NCBI RefSeq assembly: GCF_004799755.1
Contig: NZ_SLUB01000027.1
Span: 1-58,217 of the forward strand
Length of the DNA: 58,217 nucleotides
Direction: 5' to 3'
Source of the DNA: Bacillus timonensis
GTDB taxonomy: Bacteria > Bacillota > Bacilli > Bacillales > Bacillaceae_L
Part shown: one piece after another, positions 1-11,461 of the stretch
How positions within the stretch are numbered: the first letter of the stretch is position 1
Layout: the number at the start of each line of letters is the position of its first letter
The notes under the pieces: generated by a model
Databases searched by the model: none
Seen by the model: the letters and a program-made list of their open reading frames with translations, nothing else
What the model was told of the DNA's origin: nothing
Position numbers and translations under genes: made by a program

Positions 1-19
1 AGATGTGTATAAGAGACAG
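1..19. other. Nextera transposase mosaic end (adapter remnant)
   Basis: The first 19 bases are AGATGTGTATAAGAGACAG, the Tn5 mosaic-end sequence used in tagmentation libraries. Its reverse complement closes the contig. This is library sequence, not genome. Confidence 0.97.
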
Positions 20-91
20 GTAAAGCAGGGATATTTAAAATATAAATATTTTTCGAAATTAAGACATTTGGTTTGACAATTTCTCATTATC

Positions 92-121
92 AAAAAACAG
101 CTACCAGTAAGTAGCTGTTTT
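92..121 (-). terminator. Terminator of parE-parC
   Basis: ACAGCTAC and GTAGCTGT form a stem around a six-base loop. On the minus strand the stem is followed by a run of six U. It lies just past the parC stop. Confidence 0.85.
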
Positions 122-128
122 CGATTTA

Positions 129-2573
129 TTATTTTGTTTCGTCATTTGTTTCTTCTTGGCTGATAATCCATGTATCGATTACTTCTCCCGCTTCATCTGA
201 ATCAACTACAAACGAACCATTGCTATAGCGATCATTTGGACGTAATGAAGTTGGAGCGACTGATTCAATTTTACCCTTTTGGGTTTTAAGGAAAATTTGA
301 TCTGCATCTGTAATAAAATGGGCCCCTGCAATACGGTGTGGATGATTCTTTAACTCACGAAGCATGACTAAACCACGTTTTGCTCGGGTTGCTTTATCAA
401 ATTCCGTAATTTTCATTTTCTTCACTGCACCACGTTGAGTCACAATACTTAATTCAGCTGGTGTGGATGGCGGGACAACGTATCCAGCGACGACATAATC
501 GTCGTCTTTTAAGTTAATCCCTTTAACCCCTGCCGCTCTTTGTCCTACAACGTTTACTTCGTCTTCCCCAAACCATAATCCATAGCCTAGATGTGTAACT
601 AAGAAGACGTCCATATTTCCATTTGTGATGTGAACATTGACGACTTCATCATCATTTTTCAAATTAACCGCAACAAGTGGTTTTGAATATCGCTGCGCTT
701 TATATAACGAAAGCTCAGATTTTTTAACCATTCCATTTTTTGTGATGAAAAGAAGATATTCCGGCAGCTCAAAATTTGTAACCGGGAATGCTTCAATTAT
801 AGACTCATCGCGGTCGATACTGATAATATTAGCCACATGCTGGCCAAGATCTTTCCATCTAATATCAGGAAGTTCATGGACCGGAACATATAGGTAGTTC
901 CCTTTATTTGTAAAGAGTAGTAATGTGTCCGTTGTATTAATTTCGAATTGCCGTAACAATCGATCCGTATCTTTCATGCCGAAATCAAGACCATTTGATG
1001 CGGCGTACGATCGCGGACTGGTTCGTTTTACATAGCCATCCTGGGTAACTGTTACAATGACATCCTCTGATGGAATCATAACCTCAAGATTAATTTTAAT
1101 CTCTTCAATCTCGTCTTCGATTTTTGATCGGCGATTATCGGCATATGTCTTTTTCACGCGTTTTAGGTCTGTTTTAATGACTTGTAACAGCTTGCGTTCG
1201 TTTTGAAGAATTTCTACCAATTCCGCAATCTTTTTGTTTAACTCATCAAATTCCTGCTGAAGTGCTGTAATGTCTGTATTTGTTAAACGATATAATTGCA
1301 AGGAAACAATTGCTTCTGACTGAGGCTCCGTAAAATCAAATTTAGCGATTAAGTTATTTTTCGCATCCTTTTTATCTTTTGAAGCACGAATGGTTGCAAT
1401 GACCTCATCCAAAATGGATAAAGCCTTAATAAGTCCTTCTACGACATGCTGTCGATCACGGGCTTTTTCCAATTCAAATTGAGAACGGTTGGTAATAACT
1501 TCTTTTTGATGGTCAATATACGCATCTAAAATTTTTGGCAAGCTCATTAATACTGGTCTTCTATCTAAAATCGCAACCATATTAAAGTTATAGGTTATTT
1601 GAAGATCCGTATTTTTATAGAGGAAGTGTAGCACTCCCTGTGCATCTGCGTCCTTTTTTAGTTCAATGACCACTCTCAAGCCTGTCCGGTCAGTTTCATC
1701 ACGGACTTCGCTTATCCCTTCCACTTTTCGGTCTAAACGAATCTCGTCAATCTTTTTAACCATATTCGCTTTATTTACTTCATATGGAATTTCCGTTACG
1801 ACAATTTGCTGTTTTCCACCACGAAGATCCTCAATGTCCGCTTTTCCACGCACGATGATTTTTCCTTTTCCGGTTTCATAAGCTTTTTTAATGCCTTCAA
1901 TTCCTTGAATAATTCCACCAGTCGGAAAATCAGGGCCTTTAATCACTTGCATAAGTTCATCGACAGTTGAATTTGGGTTTTCAATTCTCTTGATGACACC
2001 ATCAATGACCTCAGCAAGATTATGAGGAGGAATATCTGTTGCATATCCTGCTGAGATTCCAGTCGAACCATTTACGAGCAAATTAGGAAAACTAGCTGGT
2101 AATACAACAGGTTCCTTACTTGTATCATCAAAGTTTGGTATGAATTCGACTGTATTTTTCTCAATATCACGTAAGAGCTCGGAAGCAAGACTGGAAAGAC
2201 GAGCTTCCGTATAACGCATGGCTGCTGGTGGGTCACCGTCATTACTACCGTTATTTCCATGCATTTCAACTAAGACATTTCGAACCTTCCAGTCCTGACT
2301 CAAACGAACCATCGCATCATATACAGAAGTATCACCATGTGGATGATAGTTACCAATTACATTACCTACTGTTTTGGCCGATTTACGGAAACCTTTCTCA
2401 GACGTATTTCCTTCAACATGCATGGCATATAAAATACGTCGTTGAACTGGCTTTAGACCATCCCTTGCATCTGGCAATGCACGATCTTGAATAATATATT
2501 TACTGTATCTACCGAAGCGATCACCAATTACCTCCTCAAGAGGCAGATCACGAAATTTTTCTGCTTGTACCAT
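129..2573 (-). CDS. parC: DNA topoisomerase IV subunit A
   Basis: ParC is the DNA-cleaving subunit of topoisomerase IV, which unlinks sister chromosomes together with ParE. The 814-residue protein begins with the gyrase/topo IV winged-helix domain; RDGLKPVQRRILYAM near residue 40 and AAMRYTEARLS near residue 120, which holds the active-site Tyr, are visible. A long coiled-coil tower and a C-terminal beta-pinwheel follow. The pinwheel lacks a clear GyrA-box, which favours ParC over GyrA. The ATG start is preceded by GAAGGGGAG, which overlaps the parE stop. The two genes are 7 nt apart and surely co-transcribed. Confidence 0.97.
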   Translation of the reverse strand: MVQAEKFRDLPLEEVIGDRFGRYSKYIIQDRALPDARDGLKPVQRRILYAMHVEGNTSEKGFRKSAKTVGNVIGNYHPHGDTSVYDAMVRLSQDWKVRNVLVEMHGNNGSNDGDPPAAMRYTEARLSSLASELLRDIEKNTVEFIPNFDDTSKEPVVLPASFPNLLVNGSTGISAGYATDIPPHNLAEVIDGVIKRIENPNSTVDELMQVIKGPDFPTGGIIQGIEGIKKAYETGKGKIIVRGKADIEDLRGGKQQIVVTEIPYEVNKANMVKKIDEIRLDRKVEGISEVRDETDRTGLRVVIELKKDADAQGVLHFLYKNTDLQITYNFNMVAILDRRPVLMSLPKILDAYIDHQKEVITNRSQFELEKARDRQHVVEGLIKALSILDEVIATIRASKDKKDAKNNLIAKFDFTEPQSEAIVSLQLYRLTNTDITALQQEFDELNKKIAELVEILQNERKLLQVIKTDLKRVKKTYADNRRSKIEDEIEEIKINLEVMIPSEDVIVTVTQDGYVKRTSPRSYAASNGLDFGMKDTDRLLRQFEINTTDTLLLFTNKGNYLYVPVHELPDIRWKDLGQHVANIISIDRDESIIEAFPVTNFELPEYLLFITKNGMVKKSELSLYKAQRYSKPLVAVNLKNDDEVVNVHITNGNMDVFLVTHLGYGLWFGEDEVNVVGQRAAGVKGINLKDDDYVVAGYVVPPSTPAELSIVTQRGAVKKMKITEFDKATRAKRGLVMLRELKNHPHRIAGAHFITDADQIFLKTQKGKIESVAPTSLRPNDRYSNGSFVVDSDEAGEVIDTWIISQEETNDETK

Positions 2574-2580
2574 CTATCTG

Positions 2581-4605
<2,025 letters not shown>

Positions 4606-4655
4606 TTAGCCTCTCTCTATATAAGTAGTACTATTAGAAGTATTTCTTACTTTAC

Positions 4656-4669
4656 AGAACAAATGTTTT
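4656..4669 (-). promoter_or_regulatory. LexA-type SOS box before parE
   Basis: GAACAAATGTTT (4657-4668) fits the Bacillus LexA core GAACRNRYGTTY at every position and is nearly identical to a box in the lexA promoter of this window. On the minus strand it overlaps TTGTTC, a possible -35, with AT-rich -10 candidates about 18 nt downstream. parEC belongs to the LexA regulon in B. subtilis; control here is inferred. Confidence 0.6.
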
Positions 4670-4740
4670 GTTTTTTGATGCCCTATCTTTTATTTTATAT
4701 CTTTATCCGGATTTGGCAAACCGTTTCTCGAAAAAAGGCG

Positions 4741-4768
4741 AAAATCCTTGTGTAAGAACAAGGATTTT
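4741..4768 (-). terminator. Terminator of yneT
   Basis: AAAATCCTTG and CAAGGATTTT pair around an eight-base loop, 15 nt past the yneT stop. U-rich sequence follows on the minus strand. Confidence 0.75.
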
Positions 4769-4782
4769 TGTCTCGTGATTTG

Positions 4783-5196
4783 TTATTTTGTCAGCGCATG
4801 CTCAACCTTAATACAGCGATCCATGACAACAGTATATCCACGATCCTTTAAGAAATTGTATGCTTCCTCACTGACACAACCAAGCTGTGACCAAAATACA
4901 TCTGCATCCATTTCAATAAAATCTTTCGCAACATCCATTAAATACTCAGAGCGGCGAAAAACATTGACAATATCTATATGTCCTTCAATTTCTTTAAGTG
5001 ACTTAACAGCTTTTACACCAAGAGTCTCATCAATTGTTGGGTTTACAGGAATGATTTCATATCCAGCGTCCTGCATAGCCTTACTCACCATATTGGAAGT
5101 TCTTTCAGGGTTATCAGATAAACCTACAACAGCAATCCTTTTACTTTTCTTTAAAATTTTACCAAGTTCAGCACGAGTTGGAATTTCCATTGTCAT
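4783..5196 (-). CDS. yneT: CoA-binding Rossmann protein (YneT family)
   Basis: This is a 137-residue single-domain CoA-binding (Rossmann) protein. KRIAVVGLSDNPERTS near the N-terminus is the nucleotide-binding glycine loop, and the C-terminal CIKVEHA motif is typical of the family. The cellular role is not established. The start is the ATG at 5196 with AAAAGGGGATT upstream; a longer frame to 5277 has no ribosome site. In B. subtilis yneT lies between plsY and parE, exactly as here, with plsY divergent. Confidence 0.88.
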   Translation of the reverse strand: MTMEIPTRAELGKILKKSKRIAVVGLSDNPERTSNMVSKAMQDAGYEIIPVNPTIDETLGVKAVKSLKEIEGHIDIVNVFRRSEYLMDVAKDFIEMDADVFWSQLGCVSEEAYNFLKDRGYTVVMDRCIKVEHALTK

Positions 5197-5513
5197 ATTT
5201 GAATCCCCTTTTTTAAATAGTAGACTATTTGATATCTCTCCATAGTATTTCGGTCCCAAGCATAGATATTCCTTCATATAATTTGATTTTTGGTCGCTAA
5301 TGATTGTTTCTATAAGATATTTGCCTATTTTTTGTTGAAATTTATAAAAAAAATCATTGTAAGGAAAAATTTCTAGTATAATGAGAATACTTGTACAAGC
5401 ATGGTATTATAAGAAAAGAACATTCCGCCAAAACTAGACAATGACATCTAGGTTCAAATTGTACAAAGGTGCACACAAGCACTAATTTTATTTTTCTTAA
5501 AGGAGTTATTTGT

Positions 5514-6125
5514 ATGGTACTAGAACTTGTTATTATTCTCCTGGCTTATCTTCTTGGATCGATCCCTTCTGGGTTAATCGTTGGGAAGGTTGGCTATGGT
5601 ATTGATATTAGGGAGCATGGCAGCGGAAATTTAGGTGGGACAAATACTTTCAGGACCCTTGGTAAAAAAGCCGGTTTGATTGTAACTAGCGCTGATATTT
5701 TAAAAGGAACTTTGGCAACTTTGCTTCCTTCTCTATTAATGGGGCATTCTTTTCCAGATTATTTCCCTTTATTAGTTGGTATGGTGGCAGTTGTTGGCCA
5801 TATGTATCCAATTTTTGCTGGCTTTAAAGGAGGAAAAGCAGTCGCAACCTCTGGTGGGGTTTTGTTGGGCTATAATCCGATCCTGTTTATAACGACCTTA
5901 TTATGCTTTTTTATTTTCTTAAAATTGACGAAAATGGTTTCCTTATCTTCTATGCTAGTTGCCCTTTATTGTATCACATTCAGTATAGTGTATAGTATTT
6001 TTATTAAAACAGATTATCCTTTAATCATCGTTGTTTCATTACTGGCGGCATTTGTATTTTATCGTCACCGTGCAAACATCTCTCGAATTAAAAACAAGAC
6101 AGAACCGAAGATTAAATGGTTATAA
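5514..6125 (+). CDS. plsY: Glycerol-3-phosphate acyltransferase PlsY
   Basis: PlsY transfers an acyl group from acyl-phosphate to glycerol 3-phosphate at the membrane, the first step of phospholipid synthesis. The 203-residue protein shows family motifs [29 protein letters not shown] and [12 protein letters not shown], with about five membrane segments. The start at 5514 has AAAGGAG seven to ten bases upstream; the open frame reaches back to 5469 without support. It is divergent from yneT, and the roughly 310 nt between them must hold both promoters. yneR, its neighbour in B. subtilis, is absent. Confidence 0.96.
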   Translation: MVLELVIILLAYLLGSIPSGLIVGKVGYGIDIREHGSGNLGGTNTFRTLGKKAGLIVTSADILKGTLATLLPSLLMGHSFPDYFPLLVGMVAVVGHMYPIFAGFKGGKAVATSGGVLLGYNPILFITTLLCFFIFLKLTKMVSLSSMLVALYCITFSIVYSIFIKTDYPLIIVVSLLAAFVFYRHRANISRIKNKTEPKIKWL

Positions 6126-6128
6126 ATT

Positions 6129-6158
6129 AGACGTGTGAACCTTTCGGGTCACACGTCT
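6129..6158. terminator. Shared terminator, plsY / S9 peptidase
   Basis: AGACGTGTGA and TCACACGTCT form a long stem after plsY, followed by a T-rich run. The stop codon of the convergent peptidase gene lies inside the stem. Confidence 0.85.
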
Positions 6159-7960
6159 TCATTTTTATAGATGAATCGATCAAAAAACTCAAGGATTTTA
6201 TGATTTACCTTGATTTCATTTTCTTTCTTTGAAAATCCATGTCCTTCATCCTCAAGAACCAGATATTCGACTTCCCTATCTTTATTTTGTAAAGCCTGTA
6301 CGATTTTATCAGATTCTGCCTTTACAACACGAGGATCATTTGCCCCTTGGATGACTAGCATTGGCTTTACCATGCCTTCTAAATGAGTAATCGGTGAATA
6401 TTCAACTAACTTCTCCCGATCCTTCACAGGATCACCAACCCACTGATTCATAGCCGGCTTCCAATGCTCTGGAACTGAATTAATAAAGGAGAATAGATCG
6501 CTTGGTCCAAAGATATCAATCACAGCTTTAAAGTATTCAGAATGCTTACCATGGAGTAAAAGTGCCATATAGCCACCATAACTGCCACCTAATAGGAGGA
6601 TTTTGTCACGGTCTGCATAGCCATTTTTTATTAACCATTCTAATCCTTCGATATTATCTAAGCGTGGTCCATGCCCCCAGTCACCCTCGACCATTTTCGT
6701 GAATTCTAAACCGTACCCAGTTGAGCCACGAAAATTCGGTGCGAAAATACTATAACCACGATTGACTAAAAACTGAAACATCGCTCGAAAGGATTTTCGT
6801 TCTGCTGACTGTGGACCTCCATGCGGCCATAGAATGACATGCCCATTCGATACATCTTCATTTGCCTTGAAGAACAGTGCTTGAATTTCTAGCCCGTCAA
6901 ATGAGGGATAGGTGATTACATCAGGATTGACTAGCTCCTCTTCATTTACCCCGGGAACCCCATAATTTGTGCATGCTGACCATGTATTGTCATTAGCTAA
7001 GCGTTTATAGATATTAAATGGACTAGTCGCAGAACGCCCCAATATGTATAGGTTATTGCTTTCTGTCACTACTAGTTTTTCAATAACAGATGTTGGAGTC
7101 TCAAGCTTTGTCAAATCACCTGACTGGATGTCAAAGGCATATAGAAAATCCTCCACGCCTTTCTCACTCACAATATAGATTATTTGAGATTGTTCATTAT
7201 ATTTTATTGACTTAAAATCTTCCATTTCAAGGGAAACAACCTTTGAAAATTGGTTTGAATGAACATCATATTTGGCCAGATACGAAAAATCAGCATCAAA
7301 ATCTGTTAATAAGTAAATCGTCGTTTCAGATGTAAACAATGCATCCGAAACTGTATGCTGTTTATCCGTTTCTGGAGTTAAGCGATATTCCTTCCCGTCT
7401 TTATGTAAAAAGGCTAGCGAATATGTATTTGCAAAACTCTTTAAATAGATTTGACTACTTTCACCTGGACTTAGAGCAGTTAGATAAGTCGCAGCATCAA
7501 TACCTTCGTTTATAATCGACTCTTCTTCTGTTTCTAAGTCAAAACAATATGAATTCAAACACATAGCATTATCCTTCGTTGACGTGTAATACAGTTTCTT
7601 TCCGTCCTTTGACAGAATGGCAATCATATGACGATGCCCTTCTTGAATTCTTACTGGCCTTAACTCCCCACCTTGTGGCTGTATTGCATATAATTGAGTG
7701 TTTTCATCACCATCTTTATCAAAGCCTGCAATTAAAAATTGACCATTTTTATCATAGGTAAGCTCTTGACAACTTTGATCAATGAAGGTTAGTGGATAAG
7801 GAAATTGGTTCGGTAAATCCATAGCCCAAAGATTATATCTACCACTTAAATTCGTACTAAATACTAACTGTTTTTCATCAGGACTAAGCGTAAAATTTTG
7901 AATACCAAAAGTTTTAAAAAACTGTTCTACATCTGGCTTTTGAAATTTCATTCTGAACAC
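6149..7960 (-). CDS. S9-family (prolyl oligopeptidase-like) serine peptidase
   Basis: The protein has an N-terminal beta-propeller-like half (residues about 20-330, with repeated strands such as LSPDEKQLVFST) and a C-terminal alpha/beta-hydrolase domain. The nucleophile is Ser460 in GGSYGGYM; the triad is completed by Asp542 (GANDPRV) and His574 (DEGHGF). HGGP near residue 380 would form the oxyanion hole. This is the acylaminoacyl-peptidase/DPP branch; the substrate is unknown. No signal peptide is seen, so it is probably cytoplasmic. The start is GTG 7960 with AAAGGTG upstream; ATG 7951 is an alternative. The gene stands alone between two bidirectional terminators. Confidence 0.88.
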   Translation of the reverse strand: MFRMKFQKPDVEQFFKTFGIQNFTLSPDEKQLVFSTNLSGRYNLWAMDLPNQFPYPLTFIDQSCQELTYDKNGQFLIAGFDKDGDENTQLYAIQPQGGELRPVRIQEGHRHMIAILSKDGKKLYYTSTKDNAMCLNSYCFDLETEEESIINEGIDAATYLTALSPGESSQIYLKSFANTYSLAFLHKDGKEYRLTPETDKQHTVSDALFTSETTIYLLTDFDADFSYLAKYDVHSNQFSKVVSLEMEDFKSIKYNEQSQIIYIVSEKGVEDFLYAFDIQSGDLTKLETPTSVIEKLVVTESNNLYILGRSATSPFNIYKRLANDNTWSACTNYGVPGVNEEELVNPDVITYPSFDGLEIQALFFKANEDVSNGHVILWPHGGPQSAERKSFRAMFQFLVNRGYSIFAPNFRGSTGYGLEFTKMVEGDWGHGPRLDNIEGLEWLIKNGYADRDKILLLGGSYGGYMALLLHGKHSEYFKAVIDIFGPSDLFSFINSVPEHWKPAMNQWVGDPVKDREKLVEYSPITHLEGMVKPMLVIQGANDPRVVKAESDKIVQALQNKDREVEYLVLEDEGHGFSKKENEIKVNHKILEFFDRFIYKNEDV

Positions 7961-8142
7961 CTACTTCACCTTTATTTGATTTTCATCTTAAATAATTCGA
8001 CAGACTTCCAAATTTCCCTTCCTACTTATTTCGACTTGTGAAATATACAGAAAGTTATAGACAATATTCGATAAATTCCTAACATTTTTTCATAGTTTTG
8101 TATTATAGTAGAGTTATCATACATTACGGGGTGCAGTGTCAT

Positions 8143-9330
8143 ATGAGAAGAAGCAGAAGGAAACGAAAAAAAACAAGCATCATTAAATATCTGATGAGTC
8201 TACTTATTTTATTGCTTATTCCATTAGGGGTTTATTTTTCACTAAATAGTGTGAAGGCTAATTCAGTGACTAAAAGTTACATTGCCCATAATCACGATTA
8301 TAAAAAGATGGAGCAGGAATTTAAGTCATTTACAACTTCAATGACACTCGCAGCAATAGGAGATATATTAATCCATTCAATTGTTTATGATGATGCGAAA
8401 ACAGGCAGTGGTTATGATTTCAAACCAATGATTGCTAATGTAAAGGGATTGCTAGAAAATGCTGACCTTACGATTGCCAATCAGGAAACAATTGTTGGTG
8501 GAACCGAAATAGGTTTATCAACCTACCCTAGTTTTAATAGCCCTTTTGAGGTTGCTGATGCATTTAAGGATGCTGGTGTTGATATTGTTTCTATAGCGAA
8601 TAACCATACGCTTGACCGGGGTGAAAAGGCGATTATAAGCGCCACAAATTATTTAAATAAAATTGGAATGGAATATACAGGAGGCTATCAGAGTCCTGAA
8701 GATAAAAGTAAAATCCGTGTGTTAAATCGAAATGGAATCAGCATTGCATTCCTTTCCTACACATATGGAACAAATGGCATTCCCGTACCAAACGGAAAAG
8801 ACTATCTCGTTAACTTAATTGATATGGAATTGATCAAAAAGGATATAAAAGCTGCAAAAGAAGTAGCCGATGTTGTTTCAGTTAGTATGCACTGGGGCAA
8901 TGAATATCAACTATATCCGAATGATTATCAAAAGCAACTGGCTCAACAGCTTGCAGATCAGGGGGTTGACATCATTATTGGTCACCATCCTCACGTCTTA
9001 CAGCCAATGGACTGGTTAACAGGTAAAAATGGTAATCAAACATTTGTTGTCTACTCACTAGGAAATTTCTTATCTGGACAGATGTGGGATTATAAAGATA
9101 TTGGCGGGGTTTTACAGGTTGAAATCGTCAAAGAGGTAAAATCAAAGGATGAAACCATCATCCGTGTTCAAAATCCACAATTCGCACCAACATTTGTGTC
9201 AAATAGTCACTATAAAAGCTTTAATGTCGTACCACTCCAAGATGCAAACAATTTTGGGCTAAGCAATGCGTCTAGTAAATATGATGAAATAACCCAGCAT
9301 ATGAATCAATGGCTGGATTCAAAGCAATAG
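8143..9330 (+). CDS. CapA/YwtB-type metallophosphatase-fold protein, membrane anchored
   Basis: The 395-residue protein starts with a very basic tail (RRSRRKRKKTS), then one membrane segment, then a CapA domain of the calcineurin-like metallophosphatase fold (AAIGDILIH, NQETIVGG, ANNHTLDRG, SMHWGNEY, GHHPHVLQ). CapA proteins take part in poly-gamma-glutamate capsule or envelope polymer export. No capB or capC is nearby, so the substrate is unknown. The start at 8143 has GGGGTG upstream. The gene is monocistronic, ending at a strong hairpin. Confidence 0.85.
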   Translation: MRRSRRKRKKTSIIKYLMSLLILLLIPLGVYFSLNSVKANSVTKSYIAHNHDYKKMEQEFKSFTTSMTLAAIGDILIHSIVYDDAKTGSGYDFKPMIANVKGLLENADLTIANQETIVGGTEIGLSTYPSFNSPFEVADAFKDAGVDIVSIANNHTLDRGEKAIISATNYLNKIGMEYTGGYQSPEDKSKIRVLNRNGISIAFLSYTYGTNGIPVPNGKDYLVNLIDMELIKKDIKAAKEVADVVSVSMHWGNEYQLYPNDYQKQLAQQLADQGVDIIIGHHPHVLQPMDWLTGKNGNQTFVVYSLGNFLSGQMWDYKDIGGVLQVEIVKEVKSKDETIIRVQNPQFAPTFVSNSHYKSFNVVPLQDANNFGLSNASSKYDEITQHMNQWLDSKQ

Positions 9331-9337
9331 ATAAAAC

Positions 9338-9366
9338 ACAAGGCATATCCCACCGATATGCCTTGT
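9338..9366. terminator. Bidirectional terminator, CapA-like gene / yneP
   Basis: ACAAGGCATATC and GATATGCCTTGT form a perfect 12-bp stem between the convergent genes. Confidence 0.85.
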
Positions 9367-9371
9367 TACCT

Positions 9372-9797
9372 TTATTCTTCTTTCTTTTTGGCATTTTCGT
9401 ACGCCTCATGCCAGTCAGGATAGTGTTTACGAATCGATATTGGCCGGAATGAGTCTTTTTTCACACAAACATGTGATGAGGTTGCGTTCACTGACACCTC
9501 ACCATCTGGTCTTACAATTTGATATCCATAAACAACGCGAAGACCATCATAATGTTCAATCCATGTCTTCACTAATGCTGTTTCTCCATATCTTAACGGT
9601 TTTTTGTAAGAGACTTGCAGATCTATTACAGGAGAAATGATTCCATCGCTTTCCATAGCTGCATAGCTAAAACCTAGATCGTTAATTAACTGGGTTCTTC
9701 CTAATTCCATCCAAACTAAATAATTGGCATGGTAAACGACACCCATTTGGTCTGTTTCTGCGTAACGTACTTCGACTTCCTTCTTTGAAATGAGCAA
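9372..9797 (-). CDS. yneP: Acyl-CoA thioesterase, hot-dog fold (YneP/YbgC type)
   Basis: This is a 141-residue 4HBT hot-dog thioesterase. The family motif RYAETDQMGVVYHANYLVW carries the Asp and His of the YbgC-type active site. Such enzymes hydrolyse short- or medium-chain acyl-CoA; the substrate here is not shown. The start is TTG 9797 with GGAGAGG six bases upstream. The neighbours tlp and sspN match the B. subtilis order. Confidence 0.88.
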   Translation of the reverse strand: MLISKKEVEVRYAETDQMGVVYHANYLVWMELGRTQLINDLGFSYAAMESDGIISPVIDLQVSYKKPLRYGETALVKTWIEHYDGLRVVYGYQIVRPDGEVSVNATSSHVCVKKDSFRPISIRKHYPDWHEAYENAKKKEE

Positions 9798-9885
9798 TTC
9801 GTTCCTCTCCCTACTCTTGTTTTATAAGTGTTGTTTATACAAATATAGTATCATAAATGGAAAAGCTCTCAAAAAAGAAATGAAT

Positions 9886-9921
9886 AAAAAAATAGAGTAT
9901 GCCGTTTATTCAGGCATACTC
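9886..9921 (-). terminator. Terminator of sspN-tlp
   Basis: GAGTATGCC and GGCATACTC pair around a nine-base loop. On the minus strand the stem is followed by a U run. It lies 8 nt past the tlp stop. Confidence 0.85.
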
Positions 9922-9928
9922 CAGAATG

Positions 9929-10162
9929 TTATTGATAGCCATTTTCACGATCTGACGCTTCATCTTTAATCTCTTCTCTCATAGCCGCAATTGATTCTTC
10001 ACGACGTTCGTTCTTAGCCTGAATTCGTTGGCGTTCTTGTTCATTTGAGAACTCCATAGACTCTTGAGCTTCCTCGATGTTCTCAATTGTGTTTTGAACC
10101 ATGTCTTGAAGTTTTTCTACATTATCACTACGATCGTCTGGTTTCGGTCTGTTGTGTGTCAT
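9929..10162 (-). CDS. tlp: Small acid-soluble spore protein Tlp (thioredoxin-like)
   Basis: This is a 77-residue, highly charged helical protein of the Tlp family of small spore proteins, made in the forespore. Its N-terminus [18 protein letters not shown] fits the family. The start is ATG 10162 with AGGAGG upstream; the frame is open to 10207 but unsupported. It lies downstream of sspN as in the B. subtilis sspN-tlp pair. Confidence 0.92.
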   Translation of the reverse strand: MTHNRPKPDDRSDNVEKLQDMVQNTIENIEEAQESMEFSNEQERQRIQAKNERREESIAAMREEIKDEASDRENGYQ

Positions 10163-10276
10163 CTTTAATCCTCCTATGTAATGTCGTACACCTCTATTTT
10201 GCTTCATTTATAATAAATTTATTTCTAAAAAGGAGAAGAATTCACATGTAAAAAAGGAATAATCTCACAAAAAACA

Positions 10277-10301
10277 AAAGGACGTTGTTATAACGTCCTT
10301 T
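10277..10301 (-). terminator. Hairpin between sspN and tlp
   Basis: AAAGGACGTT and AACGTCCTTT form a 10-bp stem with a following U-rich stretch on the minus strand. It may attenuate read-through from sspN into tlp. Confidence 0.75.
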
Positions 10302-10318
10302 TATCCAGTGAATACTAA

Positions 10319-10456
10319 TTATTCACCTTTTGTTTGCATAACCTGAGCGTGCTGACCAGATTTATCCTGCATTTTTTTCCCTTTATTTCCACCAAATCCA
10401 CGTGGTTGTGTTCCAATTTGGTTATTTTTAAATTGGTTATGATAATTTTTAGGCAT
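10319..10456 (-). CDS. sspN: Acid-soluble spore protein N
   Basis: This is a 45-codon gene. The product begins MPKNYHNQFKNNQIGTQPRG and ends GKKMQDKSGQ...QTKGE, the SspN pattern (IGTQ, GGNKGK.MQD, QTKGE). It is a minor forespore protein. ATG 10456 is preceded by GGAGGAGGGG. A larger overlapping open frame at 10315-10506 is in the wrong phase and is not the gene. Confidence 0.9.
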   Translation of the reverse strand: MPKNYHNQFKNNQIGTQPRGFGGNKGKKMQDKSGQHAQVMQTKGE

Positions 10457-10556
10457 TTTATTTCCCCCTCCTCCTTTTCATTATCACCTAGAAAGGGGGT
10501 TCTCATGTAAAAAAGAAGGGTGGAGATTATATTCAGTAAAGGATTTTGATGGAAAT

Positions 10557-10688
10557 TTACTCTGCTTTTTCTAATCTTTTTTGCTCTAGTCTTGCCTCAA
10601 TTCGATCCATTGCTTCTTGGTCTTTTAGCAATTGTTGTTTGTTTTCTTTGACCAAGTCTGCAAACGATACCTTTCTAACTTTTCTCAA
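10557..10688 (-). CDS. FbpB-family small basic protein
   Basis: This is a 43-residue basic peptide with a TTG start (10688) eight bases after GAGGAAGGTGAG. The pattern KVSFADLVKENKQQLLKD followed by a charged helix (RIEARLEQKR) matches the Fur-regulated basic protein B family, which assists the FsrA small RNA in iron sparing in B. subtilis. No Fur box is evident upstream, so iron control is unproven. Confidence 0.75.
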   Translation of the reverse strand: MRKVRKVSFADLVKENKQQLLKDQEAMDRIEARLEQKRLEKAE

Positions 10689-10814
10689 TTTTCTCACCTT
10701 CCTCTAACAAATATTGTAATAGTTATAATCTCCAAAAACGACTGAAATTATTACAAATTTTCGAAAATTTATTTAAAAACTTCAAAAAGGTCGGAATTTG
10801 TTGTAAAAAGGCAA

Positions 10815-10845
10815 AAAAAGAACCAAATCATTATTGGTTCTTTTT
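10815..10845 (-). terminator. Terminator of yneN
   Basis: AAAAAGAACCAA and TTGGTTCTTTTT pair immediately after the yneN stop. Confidence 0.85.
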
Positions 10846-10847
10846 GA

Positions 10848-11369
10848 TTACTTTAATTTATTGACTTTGCTTTCAAGCATTTCTAGGTCCATTTGACCTT
10901 TTATATAATCATTAATTGTCCCATCAGAGTTAATGAAAAACGTTTCAGGTAAACCTAAAACCTTATAATCACTACTTGCTTGGTTTTTCGGATCGACTAA
11001 AAGTGGAAATGTGTACCCTTTTCCTTCCACAAAATCATGTGCATTTTCTGCCTTTACTTCGGAAGCTGTCATGTTGACTGCTAACACTTCGATATCATCG
11101 CTTTTCTTTTCATAAAACGTTTGAATTTCAGGCATTTCTTCACGACATGGCTTACACCATGAAGCCCAAAAGTTTACTACAACTTTTTTTCCTTTTAAGT
11201 CGGATAAACGAATTGTCTCATTTTTATCATTTAATAATTGGAGCTCAAAATCAGGTGCCATATTTCCGATTTCAATTCCCGTTACTCCTCTTTTTTGATC
11301 TTGAACAAATTCAAAAACAGCATATCCGACTAGCCCTATTAGAACAAGTGCAATCACAATTTTTTTCAC
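10848..11369 (-). CDS. yneN: Membrane-anchored thiol-disulfide oxidoreductase (YneN/ResA type)
   Basis: The 173-residue protein has one N-terminal membrane anchor and an extracytoplasmic TlpA/ResA-like thioredoxin domain. FWASWCKPCREEMP carries the CxxC redox pair and GLPETFFIN the cis-proline loop. It probably reduces disulfides outside the membrane. The start is GTG 11369 with GGAGGA seven bases upstream; the frame extends to 11405 without a ribosome site. It lies directly downstream of citB as in B. subtilis. Confidence 0.88.
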   Translation of the reverse strand: MKKIVIALVLIGLVGYAVFEFVQDQKRGVTGIEIGNMAPDFELQLLNDKNETIRLSDLKGKKVVVNFWASWCKPCREEMPEIQTFYEKKSDDIEVLAVNMTASEVKAENAHDFVEGKGYTFPLLVDPKNQASSDYKVLGLPETFFINSDGTINDYIKGQMDLEMLESKVNKLK

Positions 11370-11461
11370 GATTTGAATCCTCCGTAAAATTTCCGCAAAT
11401 ATCATGTATTATCTCTATTTTCATTATATCTATTAAACCATACTAAAGAATAAAATTAAAA

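Noticed and set aside
10315-10506. 63-codon minus-strand open frame over sspN
   Set aside because: Wrong phase; the 45-codon sspN frame matches the family and has a strong ribosome site.
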